Source of the DNA: an uncultured Opitutaceae bacterium | GTDB lineage: Bacteria; Verrucomicrobiota; Verrucomicrobiia; Opitutales; Opitutaceae | Assembly: GCA_937958045.1 (NCBI GenBank) | Contig: CALFXL010000056.1 | Span: 52,613-116,612, forward strand | Reading direction: 5' to 3' | DNA: 64,000 nucleotides | Shown here: piece by piece, positions 7,796 through 17,255 of the stretch | Layout: each line of letters starts with the position of its first letter | Position numbering within the stretch: the stretch's first letter is position 1 | Translations under genes and position numbers: made by a program | The notes under the pieces: generated by a model | Databases searched by the model: none | What the model was told of the DNA's origin: nothing | The model's input: the letters and a program-made list of their open reading frames with translations, nothing else

Positions 7796-10279
7796 ATGCA
7801 AAGCCTTTCGCTTGCCGCGACCTCGTGGCGATTCCGGGATTGCTCTAACGAACGCTGGATGCCGGCGGTGGTGCCGGGTTGCGTCCACACCGATCTTCTC
7901 CGGGAGAAAAAAATCCCGGACCCGTTTTGGGGGCTCAACGAAGCGGAGCTGCAATGGATCGAGGAGCGGGATTGGGAATATAAAACGACCTTCACCGTTT
8001 CTGCGGATTTTCTCGAAGAAACGGTGATTGAACTCGTTGCCGACGGTCTCGATACGGTGGCGACGGTGGTGCTCAACGGCCGTGAAATCGCGCGCACCGA
8101 AAACATGTTCATCGGTTATCGCTGGAGCGTGAAGCCGTTGTTGCGCGCGGGCAAAAACGAGCTCTCGATCCGCTTCGGCAGCGCGATGGCGTACATCCGT
8201 TCTCATCGCACCGAGCATACGCCGCGCGAGATCAACGATCCGGTTGGCGGCTGCACGCGCATTCGCAAACAACAGTGTCAGTTTGGTTGGGACTGGGGCC
8301 CGCGCTTCGTCACGACGGGCATCTGGCGCGATATCCGTCTGGAGGCGTGGAGCATCAATCGGCTGGAGAATATCCGCGTCACGCAGACGCATGAAAAAAA
8401 CGGCAGTGTGACGCTCGCGCTCACGCCGGAGTTGGCCTTGGTAGGCGCGGATGTGGTCTGTCGATGGAAACTCGCGCTCGGCGAAGTCACCGTCGCGAGT
8501 GGCACCGGCACCACGATCACGGTGAAAAACCCGCAGCTCTGGTGGCCGAACGGCCAAGGCAAACAGCCGCTGTATCGGCTCGAAGTTTCTGTCACCACGA
8601 CGAGCGGCGATTACATCGGCCACTGGCAAAAACGCATTGGATTGCGCACGCTTGTGCTTGATCGGCGCGCGGACGAGTGGGGCGAGTCCTTTCAGTTTGT
8701 CGTGAATGGCCGCGCGATTTTCGCCAAAGGCGCCAATTGGATTCCCGCGCACACATTTGTGACGGAGCTCGATCGCGAACGTTATGCGCGCGATCTGCGC
8801 GCCGCGGCCGCGGCGAACATGAACATGGTCCGCGTGTGGGGCGGCGGCATTTACGAGAGCGAGGATTTTTATGATCTTTGCGACGAACTCGGTCTGCTCG
8901 TATGGCAGGATTTTATGTTTGGTTGCACGCTGTATCCGGGCGACGATGCGTTTGCGAAGAGCGTGCATGAAGAAGCGGCTTATCAAGTGCGCCGACTGCG
9001 TCATCGCGCGTCGCTCGCGTTGTGGTGCGGCAACAACGAGATCTGGTCGATCAACGTGCACGATTTGGTGAAACCCGAGTTCACCAAGGAGCGCGCCGCC
9101 TACGAACGCATTTTCCACGAAGTGCTTCCGCCGGTTGTCGCGGCTTACGATGGCGTGACGCCCTATTGGCCGGCGTCGCCTTGGCGAGGCGACATCGCCG
9201 CCGATCATGCGGCGGGCGAGAAGCGCGGCGACACGCATTATTGGGATGTCTGGCACGCGCGTCACCCCGTGAAAGATTACGAGAAGTGGGCGTTTCGCTT
9301 CGTGTCGGAATTCGGCATGCAGAGCTACAGCTCGTCGGCGACCAACGCTACCTTCTGTCCGCCCGAGGACGACAATGTTTTCGGGCCGGTAATGGAAAAT
9401 CATCAGAAGAACCGCGCTGGAAATCAGATCATCCTCGATTACGTGTCGCGTCGTTACCGTTTCCCGAAAGGGCAGGACGCGTTGATCTATCTTTCGCAGC
9501 TGAATCAGGCGTACTGCATGCAAGTCGGCGTGGAACATTACCGTCGCCTGATGCCGCGCTGCATGGGCGCATTATATTGGCAGCTCAACGACTGCTGGCC
9601 CGTCGCCTCGTGGAGTTCGATCGAGTTCACCGGACGCTGGAAAGCGCTGCAGTACATCGCGCGACGTTTCTTTGCGCCGGCGCTCGTGAGCGCGCACATC
9701 CCCGGCGACGAGGGCGCGATCATCGGCAACTACCGCACGAGCAATGTGCGCGAAGTGCATCTCTACACGGTGTACGACGCGCCCGAAAAAGCGCGCGGAC
9801 AACTCCGCTGGGAGTTGTTTCACGTCGATGGACGCGTGCTGCAACGAGGACGAAAAAACGTCGTGCTCTCGCCCGGCGAAAGCGTGAAACAACAAACCCT
9901 CGACCTAAGCCGTTCGCTGGAAAAATACGGACGCGATTCGCTCTACCTGCGCATCGCCCTGGAAATGGGAAAAACACGGGTGAGCGAGGATACCGTTTTC
10001 CTGACGCCGCCGCGGTTTCTCGCGCTACCCAAAGCGAAAAAGATCTCAACAACGATCAAGCTCACCTCGCCCAAAACGGCGACGATCACCTTTGAGTCGA
10101 AGGTGTTTCAGCACCGTTTCGCGTTCGATTTTCCGGGGGTGGACTGGCGCGCGAGCGACAATTTTTTCGAGCTCTATCCGTCGGAGCCGAAGACGGTGGA
10201 AGTGACCTTTGCCCGACCGGTAACTCTCGCCGGTTTGAAAAAAACGCTCGCCCATCGGTCGCTAGTGGACACGTATTAA
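7796..10279 (+). CDS. Beta-mannosidase, GH2 family
   Basis: 827 residues without a signal peptide, so cytoplasmic. It removes terminal beta-linked mannose from short manno-oligosaccharides. The GH2 layout is clear. An N-terminal jelly-roll domain includes 'VPGCVHTDLL' and 'GWDWGPRFVTTGIWRDI', the latter characteristic of the MANBA-like branch. An Ig-like domain and a TIM barrel follow. In the barrel, 'WCGNNEIWS' gives the acid/base Glu415 and 'FVSEFGMQSY' the nucleophile Glu505. Beta domains close the protein. Length fits the family (about 820-880). Start at ATG 7796, preceded by a pyrimidine-rich leader with no Shine-Dalgarno sequence. It heads the mannan locus, 36 bp before the symporter gene. 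Confidence 0.93.
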   Translation: MQSLSLAATSWRFRDCSNERWMPAVVPGCVHTDLLREKKIPDPFWGLNEAELQWIEERDWEYKTTFTVSADFLEETVIELVADGLDTVATVVLNGREIARTENMFIGYRWSVKPLLRAGKNELSIRFGSAMAYIRSHRTEHTPREINDPVGGCTRIRKQQCQFGWDWGPRFVTTGIWRDIRLEAWSINRLENIRVTQTHEKNGSVTLALTPELALVGADVVCRWKLALGEVTVASGTGTTITVKNPQLWWPNGQGKQPLYRLEVSVTTTSGDYIGHWQKRIGLRTLVLDRRADEWGESFQFVVNGRAIFAKGANWIPAHTFVTELDRERYARDLRAAAAANMNMVRVWGGGIYESEDFYDLCDELGLLVWQDFMFGCTLYPGDDAFAKSVHEEAAYQVRRLRHRASLALWCGNNEIWSINVHDLVKPEFTKERAAYERIFHEVLPPVVAAYDGVTPYWPASPWRGDIAADHAAGEKRGDTHYWDVWHARHPVKDYEKWAFRFVSEFGMQSYSSSATNATFCPPEDDNVFGPVMENHQKNRAGNQIILDYVSRRYRFPKGQDALIYLSQLNQAYCMQVGVEHYRRLMPRCMGALYWQLNDCWPVASWSSIEFTGRWKALQYIARRFFAPALVSAHIPGDEGAIIGNYRTSNVREVHLYTVYDAPEKARGQLRWELFHVDGRVLQRGRKNVVLSPGESVKQQTLDLSRSLEKYGRDSLYLRIALEMGKTRVSEDTVFLTPPRFLALPKAKKISTTIKLTSPKTATITFESKVFQHRFAFDFPGVDWRASDNFFELYPSEPKTVEVTFARPVTLAGLKKTLAHRSLVDTY

Positions 10280-10315
10280 ACGTTAAATCACCCCCTTTAG
10301 TCCCCGCTTCACCCC

Positions 10316-11950
10316 ATGCCTAAGCTTTTTGGAAGTTCCGATCGCGCTCTCAACCGCGACTACGTCATCGCCGACGCCGATAGAATTCCGGTCCCCCAAA
10401 AAGTGGCCTATGGCTTGGGCACCACCTTGGACATGTGGGGCAACTGGCTTTATCCGAGCCTCATTTGGATTGTATTTAATATCTATCTCGGTGTGCCGCC
10501 GTGGTTGGTCAGTACGGCGCTCATGTTGAATCGATTGTTCGACGCTATTTCAGATCCGTTCTTCGGATGGTTGTCGGATAATACAAGGACACGATGGGGA
10601 CGTCGTCGCCCGTATATTCTCATCGGCTCGCTGATGGCCGGTATATTCTTGCCCGCGCTTGTGTGGGTGTCTCCCGGCTGGGGAAGTGTACATATGTTCG
10701 GATATGAGATTCCGAACTACTTCTGGTACATGGTGGCCTCTTCCGCGATTTATATTACGATCGTCAGTTGCTTTAATGTTCCCTGGCAAAGTCTGGGCGC
10801 GGAGATGACGCCCGATCTTCACGAACGCACCAGCCTGTACACTTATAAAACCGCGCTGCAAAAGCTGCCGGAAATTGGTCTCTTCGCGGCGGCGGCTTTT
10901 TCCACGTCAACAGTATGGGCGGGCGCGACAAAAGATAACGCCGCCGAACGCCTCGGATTGATGATGGAGCGCACGGGCGCTTGGTTCTCGGATTTTTTCA
11001 CCAGCCTCTTTGCCCTCGACTGGAAGACCCTCGGGCCGTTGCTGACGAATCCGTTTGGATGGGCGACCCCCGATGAATCCGGCCAACAAGTGAATAGCCT
11101 GCTTGGTGCGCAGGTTTATACGATCATCTTGGGCGGGTTGATGATCCTGGTGGGCATGTTTGTTTTTCTCGTCGTCAAAGAGCGCTATTATCACCGCCTG
11201 ATCGAGAAGAAGCACGATCGCGTCCGTCTAAGAGAGACATTCTGGGAGGTGCTGAAGTGCCGCCCCTTCCGTGCTAACTTGTCGATGGCTTTTGCCTACG
11301 CGATGGGCACCGCGATGGTGGGGACGCTCGGTTATTACGCCACGGTTTATTATGTCTGCCGAGGCGATGTGACGGTCGGGTCCGTATGGAATTTCTGGAT
11401 GGGGGCTTCCAACTCGATCGTGGGTCTCATCGGTGTCGTTTTCTTTGCGAAACTCGCTCGCTGGCTTGGTAAGCGTGCTACGATGGCAACTGTACAATTG
11501 ACCGCCATCTGCGTGTTTATTTCCACCTGGTGGTTATATACCCCGGATATTGTTTGGCTGCAGATTTTCGCCTCCGGGTTGATCGCGTTTTCGGGTGCGG
11601 GATTTTGGATGCTGTACGGTTCGATCGGTGCGGACATCATCGACTACGACGAACTCCAATACGGCAAACGCCGCGAAGGCGCTTTCACCGCTTGCGGTAG
11701 CTGGATCATGAAAGTCGGTCAGGCGGTGGGCATCGGCGCATCGGGTTATATTCTCTCGGCGACGGGCTTTGATTCAAAGCTGGGGCCGAACCAATTGCCC
11801 GAAGCGATTTTTAATATTCGTCTCTACCTCGCGTTGATTCCCGTCATCGGTCTGGTGATCGCGTTGATCATGCTGTCGCGATTCACGCTCACGCAAAAAG
11901 ACACCATGGAAATCCGCGCCCAACTCGAGGCGCGTCGCGGAAAGGTGTGA
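10316..11950 (+). CDS. GPH-family (MelB-like) sugar:cation symporter
   Basis: 544 residues, an inner-membrane major-facilitator protein of the glycoside-pentoside-hexuronide:cation symporter family. 'KVAYGLGTTLDMWGNWL' and 'LNRLFDAISDPFFGWLSDNTRTRWGRRRPY' (first cytoplasmic loop) are family hallmarks, and about twelve hydrophobic segments are present. It is longer than MelB (about 470), with extra sequence in the middle loop (about 200-265). The acidic motif 'GADIIDYDELQYGKRREGAF' late in the protein is also typical. Lying 36 bp after beta-mannosidase, it probably imports mannobiose, manno-oligosaccharides or mannose. The substrate is inferred from neighbours only. No Shine-Dalgarno sequence precedes the start. 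Confidence 0.9.
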   Translation: MPKLFGSSDRALNRDYVIADADRIPVPQKVAYGLGTTLDMWGNWLYPSLIWIVFNIYLGVPPWLVSTALMLNRLFDAISDPFFGWLSDNTRTRWGRRRPYILIGSLMAGIFLPALVWVSPGWGSVHMFGYEIPNYFWYMVASSAIYITIVSCFNVPWQSLGAEMTPDLHERTSLYTYKTALQKLPEIGLFAAAAFSTSTVWAGATKDNAAERLGLMMERTGAWFSDFFTSLFALDWKTLGPLLTNPFGWATPDESGQQVNSLLGAQVYTIILGGLMILVGMFVFLVVKERYYHRLIEKKHDRVRLRETFWEVLKCRPFRANLSMAFAYAMGTAMVGTLGYYATVYYVCRGDVTVGSVWNFWMGASNSIVGLIGVVFFAKLARWLGKRATMATVQLTAICVFISTWWLYTPDIVWLQIFASGLIAFSGAGFWMLYGSIGADIIDYDELQYGKRREGAFTACGSWIMKVGQAVGIGASGYILSATGFDSKLGPNQLPEAIFNIRLYLALIPVIGLVIALIMLSRFTLTQKDTMEIRAQLEARRGKV

Positions 11951-12001
11951 TCTCGCATTGCCTGCGCGCGGCGGGACGCGCAGGCTTTGGTTGCTGCCGG
12001 A

Positions 12002-13162
12002 ATGAAACCCCAAGTCCTGCTGGTTTTTCTCACCCGCTTCGAAGAAAGCATGGCGATGCTCAAAGGCATCGCGCATTACGAGCGCTCGCATCGTCCTTGG
12101 TCGGCGTTTCTCGATGACGAAGCGCGCGCCGAAAATGACGCGCAGTGGTTGCGCAGCAAAAAATGGAATGGTGTGATCAGTCGTCACACGACGCCGGCAT
12201 TGGTGGATACGTGTGCCGAGTTGAAAATTCCGCTGGTGGATCTGAACGACGTGCCGCCGTTTCCGAGCGTGCCGAAGATCCGTCCCGACAACGCGGGTAT
12301 CGGCCATCTGGGCGCGGAGCATTTCATGGAACGCGGCTTCAAGAGCTTCGGTTTTTGCGGCTTCTCGACCGATCCCTGGGCATGCGAACGTCGCGATGGT
12401 TTTGTCGAGGCGCTTCAGCTGGCGGGGCACACCTGCGATGTTTTTGACGTCGAGTACCCGGGCGACCTCACGCCGTTTTGGGATGCGAAACAAACGGCCG
12501 CGCTCGCGAGCTGGTTGAAGCGTTTGCCCAAACCGGTGGGCGTGATGGCATGTGTGGACATGCGAGCGCTGCAAGTCGTCGCCGCCGCGCAAGTCGCGGG
12601 TTTGCTCGTACCCGAAGAGGTGGCGGTGCTCGGCGCCAACAATGATACGATTCGCTGCGAACTCGCGTATCCGCCGCTATCGAGCGTGGCACCCAATGCG
12701 TTTCAATCCGGCTATCACGCCGCGGAGACATTGGTGCAGTTGATGTCGGGCAAGCCCGTGAGCGAGCCCGATCGCCGCATCGAACCGCTTGGTGTGATCA
12801 CGCGTCAATCGACGGATATTCTCGCGATCGAAGATAAGAATGTCGCCGCGGCGTTGAGCTATATCCGCGAGCACGCATGTCACGGCATCACGGTGGAAGC
12901 GGTGTTGAAGCACGCGTTCGCATCGCGCAGCCAGTTGGAGAAAAAATTCCGGCGGCACCTCGGGCGTTCGCCCCAGGCCGAGATCAGGCGGGTTCAGGTA
13001 GCGAAGATCAGGCAGCTGCTTTTTGAGACCGATTTCCCGCTGAAAAAAATCGCGGAGTTAACCGGATTCGAGCACGTGGAGTACATGTGCGTGGTCTTCA
13101 AACGCATCACAGGAGAGGCCCCGGGAAGCTATCGAAAGAAAATTCAGGCGAAGCATCCGTGA
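12002..13162 (+). CDS. XylR-type transcriptional regulator (LacI-like sensor plus AraC-type HTH)
   Basis: 386 residues from ATG 12002; a TTG at 11987 in the same frame is a poorer start. Residues about 1-275 form a LacI/periplasmic-binding-like sensor ('GLLVPEEVAVLGANNDTIRCELAYPPLSSV' is typical). Residues about 285-386 form an AraC-type double helix-turn-helix ('VEAVLKHAFASRSQLEKKFRR', 'IAELTGFEHVEYMCVVFKR'). This is the domain order of E. coli XylR (392 residues), and such proteins bind a sugar and activate catabolic genes. Given its place between the symporter and the TonB receptor, it probably senses mannose or a manno-oligosaccharide and controls this locus. A candidate operator lies upstream of the receptor gene. 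Confidence 0.9.
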   Translation: MKPQVLLVFLTRFEESMAMLKGIAHYERSHRPWSAFLDDEARAENDAQWLRSKKWNGVISRHTTPALVDTCAELKIPLVDLNDVPPFPSVPKIRPDNAGIGHLGAEHFMERGFKSFGFCGFSTDPWACERRDGFVEALQLAGHTCDVFDVEYPGDLTPFWDAKQTAALASWLKRLPKPVGVMACVDMRALQVVAAAQVAGLLVPEEVAVLGANNDTIRCELAYPPLSSVAPNAFQSGYHAAETLVQLMSGKPVSEPDRRIEPLGVITRQSTDILAIEDKNVAAALSYIREHACHGITVEAVLKHAFASRSQLEKKFRRHLGRSPQAEIRRVQVAKIRQLLFETDFPLKKIAELTGFEHVEYMCVVFKRITGEAPGSYRKKIQAKHP

Positions 13163-13284
13163 CGTGCCGCGTGTTGGAGTCCTAATCGTGGGGTAGGGAA
13201 GGGGATTTTCACTCTAAGAATTGAGAATTTCGAGACCGTGAGATCACCGCAATTTAGGCTGGCAACAAATCTCAACTTTAAGGC

Positions 13285-13323
13285 AAGTGAACTCATTCAC
13301 TTTTCGGCCTGCATGAATAAAGT
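13285..13323 (+). promoter_or_regulatory. Candidate promoter with overlapping 18-bp operator, upstream of TonB receptor
   Basis: AAGTGAA-CTCA-TTCACTT (13285-13302) is a perfect 7-bp inverted repeat with a 4-bp spacer. Its right arm coincides with a candidate -35 (TTCACT, 13296-13301). A candidate -10 (TAAAGT, 13318-13323) lies 16 bp further. Each hexamer matches the sigma-70 consensus at 4 of 6. The arrangement suggests a regulator site overlapping the promoter of the receptor gene at 13411. Confidence 0.45.
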
Positions 13324-13333
13324 ATGCACGCTG

Positions 13334-13358
13334 CCACGGCCGGCGTCAGCCGGCGTGG
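13334..13358 (+). promoter_or_regulatory. GC-rich leader hairpin upstream of TonB receptor
   Basis: CCACG-g-CCGGC (13334-13344) pairs with GCCGGCGTGG (13349-13358) over 10 bp with one bulged G and a GTCA loop. If the upstream promoter call is right, this hairpin sits at the very 5' end of the receptor mRNA. No T-tract follows, so it is more likely a stabilising or regulatory structure than a terminator. Confidence 0.4.
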
Positions 13359-13410
13359 GGCCGATCGATCACGATCGCTCAAGACACACCCCTAACCCAA
13401 CACAAAACCT

Positions 13411-16400
13411 ATGAAACGCCCCATTGCGCAGGTCGGCGTATATATTGCCGCGTCTGCGTTAGCATTGGCCATATGCCAGCAGGGTTTCGCCCAGCAGGTA
13501 GCCCAGCCGGCACCGACAGCCGCTGATTCTGATATCCCGGTCGATGACGAAACCGTCATCTTGTCCCCATTCACCGTTTCGGCAGACTCTGAAAATTCAG
13601 GTTACTCGGTGAAGGATACGCTGGCCGGATCCCGCGTACGAACGGAGCTGAAAGACATCGCATCGTCGATCAGCGTCGTGAATTCCGCCTTCCTGCGCGA
13701 TACTGGTGCGCGTAATACACAGGACCTCCTTGTCTATACGACCAATACCGAAGTCGGAGGCATGAGTGGTAACTATTCCGGTCAGGGTGGCGGATCGACC
13801 TATAATGAGACCAATACCATGCTCCGTCCAAACACTAACACGCGTGTTCGCGGATTGGACTCCGCAGATAATACTCGTGACTACTTCCTGACGGAGATTC
13901 CTTGGGATGGTTACAATGTGGAGCGTGTTGATATGCAGCGCGGACCGAACTCGATCTTGTTCGGCGTCGGCAGCCCTGCAGGCATCATTAATGCCAGCAT
14001 CAACACCGCGAGCTTCAAAACCGGAAACAAATTCGAAAACCGGATTGGCTCGTTCGGCTCTGTGCGCAACTCCCTCGATGTGAACTATGCGTTGATTCCC
14101 AATCAACTCGCCGTGCGCGTCACGGCGCTTGATGATAAAACGCTTTATCGTCAGGAGCCTGCTTATAATCGAGACAAGCGTCTCTTCACCGCCTTGCGCT
14201 TTGACCCGAAACTATTTGGCGACGGCAATCACACCTCTATCAAGGCGAACTTTGAGCGGGGCTATGTGCGGGCCAACCGTCCGCGTACTTTGCCGCCTGT
14301 TGACGGTTTGTCTCTTTGGTTTGCGAAAGATGCGGTGCCGGGAAGCGGAGTTCCTGCGCTGAACCAGTTAGTTTTGGATCCCAATACAACATGGAATATC
14401 TGGAGCAACCGGCAGGAATATGCCGCTATGTCGGGTTTCCTCGGGCGCATGTATAATTCCAACATGGCGTCTTTTTACGAAGCTGGGAATTCGACCCCTT
14501 TGCGCGTGATGGTGCCAGTACCATCTACGCTGGCGGCGATCGGCCCGGACGGGACGGTGGATAGCCAGGGCATTTCGGCTATGCCGTTCGTGCACCTGTG
14601 GGCACCTTCGGGTTATAGCATGTTTGCCAAACACGGCCGAAATCAATTGCCAGGCGGCGCTTATTATAGCGATTTCTCCCTTACGGATGCTTCCGTCTAT
14701 AACTTCTACGATAAGTTGATCGACGGCCATAACAAACGCGAATGGCAGGATTGGAAAGCTGGTAATATCAATATTTCCCAGACGTTCCTTGATAATCGAA
14801 TCGGTTTCGAGCTGGCCTACGACAAGCAGGAGTATACCGAAGGGCAGACATCCATCCTGCAGGGTGGTGAGTACCTCATCACGGTGGATATGAACACCCA
14901 TCTGTCGGATGGTTCACCCAATCCGCATGTTGGACGGCCCGCCGTTGGAAGCAATGGCCAATATGGAAACAACTCGAACGATATCGAACGCGACAGCCTC
15001 CGCTTCACCGCTACAGGCGAGCTTCGCTTCGAAGACATTTTTGGCCGTAGCCGCTTGAGCCGGATCTTGGGTCGCCATGTTTTCACCGGACTCGCGTCGC
15101 GTGATGAAAAGGAGACATTGAACCGACAATGGTCGCGTTGGGGTGTCGATCCCGCGTTCGCCCTTAAAACGAATCAGCAGGTCGGTATTCAGCAAGGATC
15201 CCGCCAGTGGGAATATCTCGTTTATCTCGGCGACAGCCTGTTGGGTAGGAGTTCCCCCTCGGGAGCCAACTTGAGCAATCTCAATATGTATATCGGACCG
15301 ACCCCGACGACTACGCTTCGGTACTTCGACTCAACGTGGAATGCCCCCGGTGTTGATCCCTCCGCCCCGTATTCCTATCCTTATATCAATACCGATGGCT
15401 CAATTACGATGGTCGATGATTCTACCCAGTCTGAGAACCCTGCAAATTACGTGGGCTGGACTACCGGTGAGTTTAATACACTCAATGCCGATGCCGGGGA
15501 TATCAATCAATTGACCAATCGATATGCCGGGGTCTTCAATAAGACCGAGTCGGTGGCGATTACCTGGCAGGGGTATTTCTTCGATGGTAATCTGGTGCCG
15601 ACGGTCGGTTGGCGAAAAGACACGGTCAGTACTCGTGCCGGTTCGGCTGCTCTTCATCCTGATTATGGGACGGTCATAGATTACGTCATTCCCTATGGGC
15701 AGACGACGAAAGTCTCCGGGAAATCCAACAGCTGGGGTGTTGTTGCCCATACCCCGAGGCAAATTCGCGAAAAACTGCCGTTCCGGACTGGTCTTAGCTT
15801 GTTCTACAACACTTCCGAAAACTTCAAGGCCGATGCTGCTCGCGCCGATATCGCAGGTCAGCTGATCGATAATCCAAGCGCGAGTACCAAGGAGTATGGA
15901 TTCATGGTGACCACCTTGGATGATCGCCTGACCTTTAAGGCCACGTGGTACGAGACCAAGATGAAGAATGCCAATCTCGGGTACGACAGTGCGGGCTTCG
16001 GCGGTAACCTCTATTATGCATGGGCGGTCCCGACCTGGCTGGCTACTCACGCGCGCAGCTTGCTGGATGCGTCCTATACGGACGATTTCGGCGGCTGGCC
16101 GTGGGATAATATTGAAGGGGTCTGGTCTGATATGGCGAACAAAACGGGTAAGCAACCTGAGCGTATGCGTGAAATTGCGCGCGCGGTGTTCATGAACTTC
16201 CCGGCGACCCAGGAGTATCTGGACGAATACGGCATTCCGTTTGATCTCGCTAAAATGCATTCCGCTAACGAAGCGGACTGGATTGCCGCTGTTCCGAAAG
16301 CGAACTTTTGGGATCTTGGTCTGCAGCCTGCCTATAAAGACGCCTTCCGTTCGACCGGATCTGGCCCTGTGGCCACGGCGGACACCATTTCCAAGGGTAT

Positions 16401-17019
16401 GGAGTTCGAGCTTACCGCTCAGCCCGTGCGCAATTGGAATATCACGCTCAACGCTTCGAAAACCGAAGCCTCTCGCGTATCGATCAGCCCGTCTCTCGAT
16501 GCTTGGGTGCAGTTGTGGACCGATTATCTAGCCACCGACGCCGGTTTAGTGACCATGTGGGGCGGTAACACATTCCGTCAGGAATGGGCTAATAATATCG
16601 TGGCTCCCTATACCGTGCTGAAACGTCAGCAGGGGTCCTCGGCTCCGGAAATCGCACCATGGCGCTTCAACGGTGTCACCACCTACAACTTCAATGAAGG
16701 CCCGCTCAAGGGCGCTTGGATTGGTGGCGCCTACCGTTGGGAAGACAAGCGTATCCTCGGCTATCAATACGATGAGTCGATCAATACGTTGGACATCTCG
16801 AAGCCCTATTACGGTCCGTCGGATGATCACTTCGATATGTGGGTCGGATACAGCCGTCAGCTAACCAAGAAAGTTGGCTGGCAGATCCAACTCAATGTCC
16901 GAAATGTGGGCGAAAAGAAGAAGTTGGTTCCGATCACCATTCAGCCTGACGGCCGTGTCGCTGTCTCCCGTATCCAAGAAGGCATGACGTGGCAGATTAC
17001 CAACACGTTTAACTTCTGA
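13411..17019 (+). CDS. TonB-dependent outer-membrane receptor (mannan locus)
   Basis: 1202 residues. A signal peptide (about 1-28, ending near 'QQGFAQQ') is followed by a short linker and 'TVILSPFTVSA', the N-terminal form typical of verrucomicrobial receptors. The plug domain spans about 70-220, with 'DIASSISVVNSAFLRD', 'RVRGLD' and 'VERVDMQRGPNSILFGVGSP'. The rest is a 22-strand-type beta-barrel ending in the aromatic 'MTWQITNTFNF', as expected for BAM recognition. It would carry a bulky ligand across the outer membrane using TonB energy. No SusD partner is adjacent. Its place between the XylR-type regulator and two mannan-type glycosidases suggests manno-oligosaccharides as ligand. Codon and base use are less G+C-rich than in the housekeeping genes. 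The start has an AC-rich leader without a Shine-Dalgarno sequence. Confidence 0.93.
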   Translation: MKRPIAQVGVYIAASALALAICQQGFAQQVAQPAPTAADSDIPVDDETVILSPFTVSADSENSGYSVKDTLAGSRVRTELKDIASSISVVNSAFLRDTGARNTQDLLVYTTNTEVGGMSGNYSGQGGGSTYNETNTMLRPNTNTRVRGLDSADNTRDYFLTEIPWDGYNVERVDMQRGPNSILFGVGSPAGIINASINTASFKTGNKFENRIGSFGSVRNSLDVNYALIPNQLAVRVTALDDKTLYRQEPAYNRDKRLFTALRFDPKLFGDGNHTSIKANFERGYVRANRPRTLPPVDGLSLWFAKDAVPGSGVPALNQLVLDPNTTWNIWSNRQEYAAMSGFLGRMYNSNMASFYEAGNSTPLRVMVPVPSTLAAIGPDGTVDSQGISAMPFVHLWAPSGYSMFAKHGRNQLPGGAYYSDFSLTDASVYNFYDKLIDGHNKREWQDWKAGNINISQTFLDNRIGFELAYDKQEYTEGQTSILQGGEYLITVDMNTHLSDGSPNPHVGRPAVGSNGQYGNNSNDIERDSLRFTATGELRFEDIFGRSRLSRILGRHVFTGLASRDEKETLNRQWSRWGVDPAFALKTNQQVGIQQGSRQWEYLVYLGDSLLGRSSPSGANLSNLNMYIGPTPTTTLRYFDSTWNAPGVDPSAPYSYPYINTDGSITMVDDSTQSENPANYVGWTTGEFNTLNADAGDINQLTNRYAGVFNKTESVAITWQGYFFDGNLVPTVGWRKDTVSTRAGSAALHPDYGTVIDYVIPYGQTTKVSGKSNSWGVVAHTPRQIREKLPFRTGLSLFYNTSENFKADAARADIAGQLIDNPSASTKEYGFMVTTLDDRLTFKATWYETKMKNANLGYDSAGFGGNLYYAWAVPTWLATHARSLLDASYTDDFGGWPWDNIEGVWSDMANKTGKQPERMREIARAVFMNFPATQEYLDEYGIPFDLAKMHSANEADWIAAVPKANFWDLGLQPAYKDAFRSTGSGPVATADTISKGMEFELTAQPVRNWNITLNASKTEASRVSISPSLDAWVQLWTDYLATDAGLVTMWGGNTFRQEWANNIVAPYTVLKRQQGSSAPEIAPWRFNGVTTYNFNEGPLKGAWIGGAYRWEDKRILGYQYDESINTLDISKPYYGPSDDHFDMWVGYSRQLTKKVGWQIQLNVRNVGEKKKLVPITIQPDGRVAVSRIQEGMTWQITNTFNF

Positions 17020-17128
17020 TGTCTCTGACCAACTACCATCGCGGCGCGTCTCCCTCCTAGTTCGACGCGTCGCGGGGGTGTTATCGGCAGTAGCGCGGCA
17101 GGTCCGCGGGTACGGACCTGTCGCCGGA

Positions 17129-17161
17129 GGCAGGAGGATCGAGGGATCTTCCTGCCTTTTT
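17129..17161 (+). terminator. Intrinsic terminator after TonB receptor
   Basis: GGCAGGAGGATC (17129-17140) pairs with GATCTTCCTGCC (17145-17156) over 12 positions including one G-U, with a GAGG loop and five Ts. A second stem, CAGGTCCG with CGGACCTG, lies just before it (about 17098-17119). The receptor transcript probably ends here, so the GH5-like gene likely has its own promoter. Confidence 0.85.
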
Positions 17162-17175
17162 ATTTTGGAAATGGT

Positions 17176-17196
17176 TGTAGTTAAATTTTCACTACA
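17176..17196. promoter_or_regulatory. Inverted repeat upstream of the GH5-like gene
   Basis: TGTAGT-N9-ACTACA, with perfect 6-bp arms in an AT-rich stretch between the receptor terminator and the GH5-like start at 17256. It could be an operator for a promoter serving the two glycosidase genes. I see no convincing -35/-10 pair. Confidence 0.3.
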
Positions 17197-17255
17197 CGGA
17201 TACGCCGGCTCCTCGCCAGCGGACGCTTTTCCACTTTCGCCTTACTTTTTCTTAC

